23,581 nucleotides of DNA from CAZMRQ01 sp964568795 (GTDB taxonomy: Bacteria; Pseudomonadota; Gammaproteobacteria; Comchoanobacterales; Comchoanobacteraceae): NCBI GenBank assembly GCA_964568795.1, contig CAZMRQ010000022.1, positions 1-23,581 of the forward strand, given 5' to 3'. Position numbers and translations under genes: made by a program. The notes under the pieces were generated by a model. The model ran no database searches. It had not been told where the DNA came from and saw only the letters and a program-made list of their open reading frames with translations. Positions 15,093 to 22,418 of the stretch are shown piece after piece; position 1 is the stretch's first letter, and each line of letters begins with the position of its first letter.

Positions 15093-16004
15093 TCATTTAG
15101 TTAATTTTGATAGCTTCCAGTAAATAGTTTTTACTATTGGCCTCACACCCCGCCAAACATGCCAAAACAGATTAGCAATAAAACTGTCGTTTTTGTGAAT
15201 TTGAACCCAACTACTAAGTCTAGAATACAATTTAAAAATCCTCAATCTACCATCATAGATGCTGTAGTCAACAATAAAGTCATCTACGCCTACTTTCTCA
15301 CACGCTAGTCGGTGAAAAAAAGCAACTCTATCTATGCGCATTTTTTTATAAACACAATTTTTTGTGTCTTTAGAGACATCAGGAAAATGATGAAGCGAAA
15401 CCTTATTCGTATAAGTAATCTTTATATCATGTTTCTTCAAGCGCCAAAAAAAATCCTCATGCTCTCTGATCTTAAGGTCGGGATCCCACGGAGATACTTG
15501 CAGGACCTCAGTACGCGCCAGAAAAAAGTTAAGAACGAAGTCATAACGACTATATTCATCATGACTCCCTGCCTTATACTGCAACCATAATTTATTTGCC
15601 TTTATATATAGATCACCCCGAAAAAAACTAGGATATTTGCCATGGTCAATCACCTCACCACCTACAAGGTCAAAATGATTGTCTTCCAGAATAGCTAATA
15701 ACAATTCTATTGTTGTATCTTTGGTAAAAATAAAATCGTCATCGAGCAATAATGTGAATGGAGTCTTCACATAGCTAACTGCTCGGTTACGCCCATCAGA
15801 TAATCCAATGTCATATGCCACATGATAATATTCAGTCAACCGATCCCACTTTTTATCTATCGCAACTTTTGAATCATCAATTATCACAACTGGCAAACTT
15901 GGATAAAACCTTCGAATGCTAGCGAGCAATTTGGTCACTTTATCGGGACGCTCAAATGTCTTGATAATGGCGGTGCATTTATTATCTACAGATTGTTTAT
16001 TCAT
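15093..16004 (-). CDS. Glycosyltransferase resembling animal beta-1,4-GalNAc transferase (GT12-like)
   Basis: A 303-residue GT-A glycosyltransferase. It carries KTFERPDK (15-22), SIRRFYPSLPVVIIDDS (29-45), a metal-binding DDDF at 88-91 followed by IFT, DLVGGEV (112-118), VLNFFLART (157-165), and a late EHEDFFWRLK with a distal H-H. Order and wording closely follow the catalytic domain of GM2/GD2 and Sda synthases (B4GALNT1/2, GT12) as I remember it, more than typical bacterial GT2 enzymes. It likely transfers GalNAc or a similar sugar from a UDP donor; donor and acceptor are inferred. I chose the ATG at 16004 (AGAAGG eight bases upstream) over the in-frame GTG at 16013; it overlaps the stop of the KpsC-like gene by 8 bases, implying coupled translation. 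Confidence 0.88.
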   Translation of the reverse strand: MNKQSVDNKCTAIIKTFERPDKVTKLLASIRRFYPSLPVVIIDDSKVAIDKKWDRLTEYYHVAYDIGLSDGRNRAVSYVKTPFTLLLDDDFIFTKDTTIELLLAILEDNHFDLVGGEVIDHGKYPSFFRGDLYIKANKLWLQYKAGSHDEYSRYDFVLNFFLARTEVLQVSPWDPDLKIREHEDFFWRLKKHDIKITYTNKVSLHHFPDVSKDTKNCVYKKMRIDRVAFFHRLACEKVGVDDFIVDYSIYDGRLRIFKLYSRLSSWVQIHKNDSFIANLFWHVWRGVRPIVKTIYWKLSKLTK

Positions 16005-17154
16005 ATATAACACCTTCTTGTGACTCTTTTTTCATTTGCATAGCTAGATAATCAATCAACCCACATAAGTCTGTTGCTTGACGTAAGTCAGGACGATAGT
16101 AAAATGCATACTTTATATAAGCAATATAAAACAAATCTTCTAACTTCCTCTGCCTTAGACGCCTTCGTAAATACCCGCGATCTTTTGTTAAACCCCAACC
16201 AGAATAAAAAGGTGCCCCGTAACAGTAAACTTCTTTGCCACACATAAGCCCCTCCATTCCCATTTGTGAAGACACAACATACAATTTGTCAACAGCCTTA
16301 AGTAAACTGATTGGATTCATGTCTTCATCTAAAATTTTCACATGCGATAGTTTAGTCTTGTAAGAACTGTAATAGCCTTTAAACTCTCCTGAAATTGCAT
16401 CAGGATGTGTTTTAATAAGAATGAGGCTATCTGCGTTCTCATGAATAGCATCTCTTAGCATACGTCTAAAGCTGCTGTGATTCGCTTTGGCCCCTGTAAT
16501 GGATTGATCTCCTTTACGCTGGTCAATGACTAGAACAACCGACCTATATTGTCCATCAGGATTAAAAGAAATAACAGCTGCAGGCCTTAAGTTGTATTTA
16601 GATATATGCTTGTCTCGCATTTCCCCCATGGCCCTACGAGCTTGCTCCACTTGCTTGCTACTTAATCTCTCATTGGAATTTAAATCATTATCAAAACAAC
16701 AGCCTAATCCCGCATCATAGAATACACCATAAGAATCCACTATCACGCTTAAACCAGCTGATCCTTTAGCCTCTATATCCATTGAACGAACAAATCCATC
16801 TTCAGCAATAATTAAAGGCAATTGATGCATAGTCCCACGTAACAAAACAAGATAACGCGAAACAAAAAACTTTGTCCCCCAAAGCAACATGACCTCTGCA
16901 TGAGATGGATCAGTTGTAAACCGACAGTCCATCATTTTCTCATGAAAAATAAATGCCCTATCATTCCTAGATATATGACTGTATACGGTGACTCCTGGTC
17001 GGAGACGTCCCAGTCCTCTTTTTTTGTTTTTTACAATCATTTTTCTCATATGCCACTGCAGCAAGGGGGCAAACAAAAAATAAAAAACCTTATAGAACAC
17101 CTTAACTATTCGCCTAAATATACTACCACACCATGGCATAACTACTCGCAACAC
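15997..17154 (-). CDS. KpsC/KpsS-like capsule glycosyltransferase, single module
   Basis: A 385-residue protein of the capsule polysaccharide biosynthesis family (KpsC/LipA type). Characteristic pieces: EDGFVRS at 118-124, IVDSYGVFYDA (138-148), a predicted helical section, IKTHPDA, and the C-terminal YGAPFYSGWGLTKDRG (312-327) followed by an arginine-rich segment. KpsC of group 2 capsules has two such modules (about 670 residues) that build the poly-Kdo linker on a lipid; here only one is present, so it is either a single-activity Kdo transferase or one half of a split pair. The start is a GTG at 17154 that overlaps the upstream TAG by one base and has GAGGAGG a few bases before it; the next ATG (17139) is too far from that site. 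Confidence 0.85.
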   Translation of the reverse strand: MLRVVMPWCGSIFRRIVKVFYKVFYFLFAPLLQWHMRKMIVKNKKRGLGRLRPGVTVYSHISRNDRAFIFHEKMMDCRFTTDPSHAEVMLLWGTKFFVSRYLVLLRGTMHQLPLIIAEDGFVRSMDIEAKGSAGLSVIVDSYGVFYDAGLGCCFDNDLNSNERLSSKQVEQARRAMGEMRDKHISKYNLRPAAVISFNPDGQYRSVVLVIDQRKGDQSITGAKANHSSFRRMLRDAIHENADSLILIKTHPDAISGEFKGYYSSYKTKLSHVKILDEDMNPISLLKAVDKLYVVSSQMGMEGLMCGKEVYCYGAPFYSGWGLTKDRGYLRRRLRQRKLEDLFYIAYIKYAFYYRPDLRQATDLCGLIDYLAMQMKKESQEGVIYE

Positions 17155-19859
17155 TAACCCTCCTCAACTAACAAACCTTTGCGTCTTAAAACCTCATAAA
17201 GAGAAACCCTGCTTGAACTAAGCAAAGGCTGATGGATTTCTGAGCAAATATCACTAAACAAGCGACCATCTTCACGATTAAAAAAATTCTTTGCCACGAA
17301 GGCATTGCTGTCTTCATATTGCTTAAGTATTGCACGCCGCTGCTCATAGCTAAGTGCTGGCTTAATGCTATTATCACGCTGTCTATCTATTTCAGCTATA
17401 GCCAAAGCGTACTTGAAATACTCATTGTAGTCATTATATTTACTGAGATTTACTCTTATGATTTCTTCAGCTTCCACACTCAAAGATTGATTATCATGAA
17501 GTCCTGTGTTAATAAAACCATCTTCAACTTTAAGATCAAAAATAGCAAGAAAATCAGCAATGATAGATGCGTCAACAAGCTGGTCATGTTCAAAAATCCT
17601 AACAATTAGATTCTCCTTACCAAAAATCTCTGCTAAATCAAGTAACATTGCAGCATAATTTAAGTCTGGCTTTCCCCATTCATCAAAAGTATCCGTTAGC
17701 TGAAAGCGTGTGACATATGTGTTATATGCCGACAACAACAGTCGATCTTGTCGCCTTAAGTAAACAACCAGTTTAACATGATAATTGAGCTGCCCAATAA
17801 ACCACTTCATCCTTTCTAAGTTGATTTTATAAAACCATTTATTTTTCCCAATGTGGATATCCATTGTTTGGAAGAAGTTCTCATGGGTTAGGTAAAAATC
17901 ATTGCCTGGATAGAGCTCTCTTTGTTTGTTGATCTTATTAATGGCGAATTGTAGAAAACGATCCGCCTGTTTTCGTGAATAGATGCGAAAACGACGCATT
18001 TCTTCCATGTTATCTGTCAAGCAGGCTTTTATCTTCTGATGCGTTCCTAAGCCGAAAGCAGAACGAACATCATGTAATTTCATTAATTCATGATTTTGGT
18101 CTATAAATCGCTGAATAGACGAGCTTCCTGTCTTAATGAGCCCAGCATGTAAAAATAATACCGGCTTTGATTTTAAATTCTTATCTACAACATTACATGG
18201 CTGCAACAACAGATGACCATCCATCTTCTTAGACACACCGTAGCCTATATTTTTTAAGTATATTAAAACCCTTTGACATATTTTCAACGGCACTCTTATC
18301 ATTAGTAGGCATTCATTTTGTATAAGAAGCTGCTTCATGCCCATAAGAGCATCAAGGGCACCTTCATCAAAACAAATTCTAATAGCAATTCTCTCATTGC
18401 TTAATTTTATTATTTCATCACAAACAACTTCATTTCTCACAGACTGATCAGACGGATTTCTCCTTATAGGGCCAACAGCCTTCTTTGACAACAATCTAAA
18501 ATTAGGCAACTGACTGACTGACCGTGTATCCTGTAGTCGTGCAATATTTTTTCTAAGAATACAAAAGCTCTTTTCCCTTGGCTCAAAAGAGTAGATATAC
18601 TTCAGTGACGGACAGTTATTAGCAAGAACAGAGCTGAAGACGCCAATTCCCGCTCCTACATCAAAAAAATACTTTATTTTTATTCTAATAATTCCCCGCC
18701 GAAGCACGGCCAAGCTATCTGTCTGATAAGACTGATGCGTCAACAAAGATATAGGAGAAATCTCATGTTTGTCCTGAGCAATAACCGTCCTATGATATGT
18801 TGTCCAAATCAAATCGCTTCCCGATGCATCAAAACATTTAAGCAATTCTTTCTTACACTCCAAATTAGGCGATCGATCAATCAGCTCTGAGAGTTTTTCA
18901 ACATCATCATTGTAACTTTTTGCCAACGCAAAAGCCGTCGTAGCGTACTCTGATTTCAACGGATGGTCAAATTCTGCTTGTTGAATCAGTTGACCACGTT
19001 TATAAAAACGAAGAGCAAGTGCGTTTTTCTTGAAAAAAGTCTGCTTTCTATAATAAGGTTCATGAAGCGCCCCACCACGGCAAAAATCTGGGAATCCAGC
19101 AATAATTTTTGGCGCTTTTTCTCCTTTCCCCTCTGTTTTTGAGGCACTAAAGATACTGAAAAGAACTTGACTGTGAAAATAAAACTTGACCCCCCAACAA
19201 CTCATCCTTGTACATGCAATATAATCAGGACCATTGATCATCTCATTCGGGTACAGTGATGTGGCACTCAAATTATCATGAATAATGCTAATTACCTTTC
19301 TTGATAGAATTCCCCCAGCATGTAAGGCGACAGGGTCAGTAGCCGCAAAGCTGAGTAAGTTTTCTAAAGTTTTTTTTCCATCTAGCCAGTCTGGTCTTTT
19401 TCCATGTGAACACCACAGGTCCAAAAACCTTCTCAATACTGAAAATATTTCAGGAACAACACTATATCCCCCCAATAAAACAGCTGGGTTATCGGGTGTC
19501 AGACCTAAATCATAATATAAGTACTCCAAACGTTTTGTTAGGAAATCAGGGGATAACACATCGCCACAATCCAACCAAACTAGCCAATCAGTGTTTAATG
19601 TCTTGAAAGCATAACCAAGAGAGAAATTTCGTTGAACTGAAGTACCTTGCCTTGTTTTTTTTATAACTTTTATACGGTCATCAGTCACTGCTAACACTGC
19701 AGCACGTTCAACAGTCAAGTCATTGGATCCATCATCCACAACAATGCATAACCAATTTTGAAAACTTTGCGCCAATACCGACTTCAAAGTTCTCTCAATA
19801 CAATCTGCACCATTATACACCGGTATCACGATTGTCACATTAATATTTGCATTCACCAC
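17154..19859 (-). CDS. Tri-domain fusion: GT2 glycosyltransferase, FkbM-like methyltransferase, sulfotransferase
   Basis: A 901-residue protein with three modules. Residues 5-250 are a GT2 glycosyltransferase (VTIVIPVYNG, VDDGSND at 41-47, WLDCGD at 95-100 in place of the usual L-D-x-D-D). Residues about 390-555 resemble an FkbM-type SAM methyltransferase: FFDVGAGIGVFSS (398-410) and SFEP (424-427). From about 566 a PAPS sulfotransferase-like module starts: FLHAGLIKTGSSS (569-581) fits the 5'-phosphosulfate loop, and VVYLRRQDRLLLSAYN (698-713) fits the 3'-phosphate-binding Arg/Ser segment. It would thus add a sugar and decorate it with methyl and sulfate groups at the inner membrane. The GTG start at 19859 is the only plausible one, with GAGGGG about 10 bases upstream. 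It lies between wzt and the KpsC-like gene, overlapping the latter by one base. The nearby cysDNC operon can supply the PAPS. Confidence 0.88.
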   Translation of the reverse strand: MVNANINVTIVIPVYNGADCIERTLKSVLAQSFQNWLCIVVDDGSNDLTVERAAVLAVTDDRIKVIKKTRQGTSVQRNFSLGYAFKTLNTDWLVWLDCGDVLSPDFLTKRLEYLYYDLGLTPDNPAVLLGGYSVVPEIFSVLRRFLDLWCSHGKRPDWLDGKKTLENLLSFAATDPVALHAGGILSRKVISIIHDNLSATSLYPNEMINGPDYIACTRMSCWGVKFYFHSQVLFSIFSASKTEGKGEKAPKIIAGFPDFCRGGALHEPYYRKQTFFKKNALALRFYKRGQLIQQAEFDHPLKSEYATTAFALAKSYNDDVEKLSELIDRSPNLECKKELLKCFDASGSDLIWTTYHRTVIAQDKHEISPISLLTHQSYQTDSLAVLRRGIIRIKIKYFFDVGAGIGVFSSVLANNCPSLKYIYSFEPREKSFCILRKNIARLQDTRSVSQLPNFRLLSKKAVGPIRRNPSDQSVRNEVVCDEIIKLSNERIAIRICFDEGALDALMGMKQLLIQNECLLMIRVPLKICQRVLIYLKNIGYGVSKKMDGHLLLQPCNVVDKNLKSKPVLFLHAGLIKTGSSSIQRFIDQNHELMKLHDVRSAFGLGTHQKIKACLTDNMEEMRRFRIYSRKQADRFLQFAINKINKQRELYPGNDFYLTHENFFQTMDIHIGKNKWFYKINLERMKWFIGQLNYHVKLVVYLRRQDRLLLSAYNTYVTRFQLTDTFDEWGKPDLNYAAMLLDLAEIFGKENLIVRIFEHDQLVDASIIADFLAIFDLKVEDGFINTGLHDNQSLSVEAEEIIRVNLSKYNDYNEYFKYALAIAEIDRQRDNSIKPALSYEQRRAILKQYEDSNAFVAKNFFNREDGRLFSDICSEIHQPLLSSSRVSLYEVLRRKGLLVEEG

Positions 19860-19974
19860 CTAACTACACCCCTCTGACCAAAACACATATAAATTCATAT
19901 ATACAAACAGAACGCCCCCAAAGATCTATGATTGACTTGTTAGGAAATATTGCCACAGCAGAACATACAATACT

Positions 19975-21294
19975 CTAGCTCTCAACTACTTCTACATTCA
20001 TCCACTCAAGTAATGGCGCATTAACACCGACACGTGATTTTGAATACATCGAGTTTAAACAAGAAGCACGTAAAACTTCAAGTGTCAAACAAGGTATCCC
20101 AGCTGTTTTTGTTGGATGCACTATCAGAGCTCCATTGTGGTACATCACAACTGGGTACACATGGTACATTCCTGCATTTAAGAAATAATCAGGAAGTTTT
20201 GTCATGACTGTAAATGGCTTGCCAGATTTGTAAGCACTGAATATTGGATCATGATCTTGCCCAAAATCATTGCATGTTGACATATACATCAATGTACCAC
20301 TATCCCCATAGAGGATGTAACCAATACTCGCGCCAGGAGAAAGCACCCTTCCTGTTACTTTTAGAAAAGGCATGCTATTATTTGGATAAGGAGGTGCCAA
20401 CATCTGACCTGCTTCATCAGCTAAACACATGCTCGTAATCTCAACCGCCTCATTTTTCAAAGGAGACCTTTTTATTGAATCTCCATGCATCCAATAATAA
20501 CTTGAACTGTCCGTACTAACATAATTATAGTAGTCTCTAATAACCTCATCAACTGACCCCTGTTGGCAGATGGCCCCCTCATCTAACCACACAGCACGAT
20601 CGCATAGCTCCTGTACAGCAGAGAGATTGTGACTCACAAACAGCACTGTTTTTTGTCCTGAACAAGACATGTCTCTTATCCGAGTCAAACATTTTTTTTG
20701 AAAATCTGCATCACCCACAGCCAAGACTTCATCTAATATCATGATGTCATTTTGTAAAAATGACGCAATTGCAAAACCTAGCCGGGTTTTCATCCCAGAA
20801 GAATATCTTTTGATAGGCACATCAAGGAACTGTTCTATTTCAGCCAAATCAACAATATCATCAAACTTTTTTTTGATTTCAGCATGACTCATATTCATCA
20901 TTGATCCATTGAGATATATATTCTCTCGGCCAGTTAATTCTGGATGAAAGCCAGTTCCCACTTCTAAGAGGCTAGACAACTGCCCATGTACAGTTGCCCG
21001 ACCTGTGCTTGGATGGGTAACTCGGCTCAATATCTTAAGCAATGTTGACTTTCCTGCACCATTTTTACCAATAAATGCTACTTTCTCTCCTTGAAAAATA
21101 TCGAGATCAATGTCCCTAAGTGCCCAGAAATCAGTCTCCTTTCTGCTATTGAAATTCCATGATTTTGGTTGGACTAAACGCTTTGCTTTTTTGACAATAA
21201 CGTCTCTCAAACAATTGTAGTCCTGCTTCGAATCGCTGCTTTGGATGGAGTATTTTTTACCCAGCCCTCGTATTTGAATTGAAATATCAGTCAT
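19975..21294 (-). CDS. wzt: Polysaccharide ABC transporter ATP-binding protein with Wzt C-terminal domain
   Basis: A 439-residue ATPase, matching the length of O9a-type Wzt (about 430). The nucleotide-binding domain has Walker A GKNGAGKST (76-84), a TGRENIYLNG segment, signature YSSGMKTRL (164-172), Walker B IMILDEVLA (184-192) and the H-loop SHNLSA (His222). The C-terminal 160 residues (about 280-439) form a separate beta-rich region like the Wzt carbohydrate-binding domain that recognises the finished, end-capped polysaccharide before export. With Wzm it moves the undecaprenol- or lipid-linked glycan across the inner membrane. ATG at 21294, four bases after the wzm stop, so the two are co-translated. 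The capping residue that Wzt reads is often a methyl, phosphate or Kdo group, which suits the neighbouring FkbM-like and KpsC-like modules. Confidence 0.95.
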   Translation of the reverse strand: MTDISIQIRGLGKKYSIQSSDSKQDYNCLRDVIVKKAKRLVQPKSWNFNSRKETDFWALRDIDLDIFQGEKVAFIGKNGAGKSTLLKILSRVTHPSTGRATVHGQLSSLLEVGTGFHPELTGRENIYLNGSMMNMSHAEIKKKFDDIVDLAEIEQFLDVPIKRYSSGMKTRLGFAIASFLQNDIMILDEVLAVGDADFQKKCLTRIRDMSCSGQKTVLFVSHNLSAVQELCDRAVWLDEGAICQQGSVDEVIRDYYNYVSTDSSSYYWMHGDSIKRSPLKNEAVEITSMCLADEAGQMLAPPYPNNSMPFLKVTGRVLSPGASIGYILYGDSGTLMYMSTCNDFGQDHDPIFSAYKSGKPFTVMTKLPDYFLNAGMYHVYPVVMYHNGALIVHPTKTAGIPCLTLEVLRASCLNSMYSKSRVGVNAPLLEWMNVEVVES

Positions 21295-21298
21295 AGCC

Positions 21299-22129
21299 CT
21301 ATACTCTGTCTGCGATAAGCCTCTCTACTGACCTAAATGTATTGATGCCTAACCAGAATGCGAATAGAACAACCCCCACTGAAACACAAAATCCTGGCCA
21401 ATAGATGACCTCTTCGCCTAATAGTGCCCAACGAAATCCGTCAATCACTCCCACTATTGGGTTTAATGAATATACCAAACGCCATTTCTCAGGCACCACA
21501 CTGCTTGAAAAGCCAACAGGCGTAACATAAAGACCAAATTGCAATAAAAAAGGCAATACATGACGAAAATCACGGTATAACACATTTAATGACGCAAAAA
21601 GTATCGAAATCCCTGAAGAAACTACAACTGCCATAAAAAGAAATGCCGGGAGAAACACAATCCGCCAACTTGGAAAAATCTGATAATAAAACATGAGAAG
21701 AAAACATAAGAACAGCGCAATAAGAAAATCAACCAATGTCACCATAACCCCTGCCATTGGCAAGATAAGTCTTGGAAAGTATACTTTAGAAACCAAATGC
21801 GCATTGTTGATAATGCTGTCTGAACCAACTTGAACAGCATTACTAAATAGTTGCCATGGCAAAAGTCCGGCAAGAACTAAAAGAGGGTATGGCACATCCG
21901 GAGATACAGGCATCTTCGCTAGCTTTGAGAAAACAATTGTTAACACCACCATAGTTAGCAAGGGCCGCAAAACACTCCATAACACCCCTATCACTGTTTC
22001 TTTGTAACGAATCAAAGTATCTCGCCACACCATATAATAAAAAAGCTCTTTATATTGTATGAGCTCATGCCAATAGTTCTTCTCTGACTTAGAATCAATC
22101 ACCGTACAACTACTTCTAGATATATTCAT
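21299..22129 (-). CDS. wzm: Polysaccharide ABC transporter permease
   Basis: A 276-residue ABC-2-type permease. It starts with the typical cytoplasmic approach YMVWRDTLIRYKETVIGVLW, then shows about six hydrophobic segments, the loop YRDFRHVLPFLLQF and NPIVGVIDGFRW, all standard in Wzm/KpsM/TagG permeases. It forms the inner-membrane channel for the polysaccharide, paired with the Wzt ATPase encoded immediately downstream. The ATG at 22129 has a GGGGGGAA stretch next to it. It is the first gene of the export-synthesis operon running leftward to about 15093. A good sigma-70-like promoter lies about 60 bases upstream. Confidence 0.95.
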   Translation of the reverse strand: MNISRSSCTVIDSKSEKNYWHELIQYKELFYYMVWRDTLIRYKETVIGVLWSVLRPLLTMVVLTIVFSKLAKMPVSPDVPYPLLVLAGLLPWQLFSNAVQVGSDSIINNAHLVSKVYFPRLILPMAGVMVTLVDFLIALFLCFLLMFYYQIFPSWRIVFLPAFLFMAVVVSSGISILFASLNVLYRDFRHVLPFLLQFGLYVTPVGFSSSVVPEKWRLVYSLNPIVGVIDGFRWALLGEEVIYWPGFCVSVGVVLFAFWLGINTFRSVERLIADRV

Positions 22130-22418
22130 TTCCCCCCATCCCAGCTCTTTTAACTTTCTCGAAAATTATCAGCTATTAATCATGACAATCACCTAGATTC
22201 TAAACACCACTACACCAATTGGTCAAGTAATAAGTCCGTCTTACTTTCCCATCTTGTTAACACATGCGTCTCTTTTAAATTAATTGCATATAAATCAATT
22301 TACAGAGTGAATATCGACTGATAAATGAAAGTCACCACAGCAGTTGTTTCCACTCTTGCCAGCTATCTGTTTTGATAAAAAACTGGCTATCGCTCAGATT
22401 TACGACTAACATAGCAAT
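22130..22418. promoter_or_regulatory. Divergent intergenic region between wzm and manB
   Basis: These 289 bases separate the leftward export operon from the rightward manB. The leftward promoter is described separately. For manB, TTGTTA (22255-22260) with TAAATT 16 bases further on is a weak candidate (four of six matches in each box), and no strong ribosome site precedes the ATG at 22419. No small gene, ops/JUMPstart element or terminator is seen. Confidence 0.35.
22197..22226 (-). promoter_or_regulatory. Candidate sigma-70 promoter for wzm-wzt operon
   Basis: On the minus strand TTGACC (22221-22226) and TAGAAT (22197-22202) each match the consensus in five of six bases and are 18 bases apart. 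Transcription would start near 22190, giving a leader of about 60 bases before the wzm ATG. A perfect 10-base palindrome ACCAATTGGT (22214-22223) overlaps the -35 box and could be bound by a repressor; that part is speculative. Confidence 0.5.

Noticed and set aside
16004..16013. GTG at 16013 as start of the GT12-like gene
   Set aside because: The ATG at 16004 has a well-placed AGAAGG eight bases upstream, while the GTG sits almost on that site.
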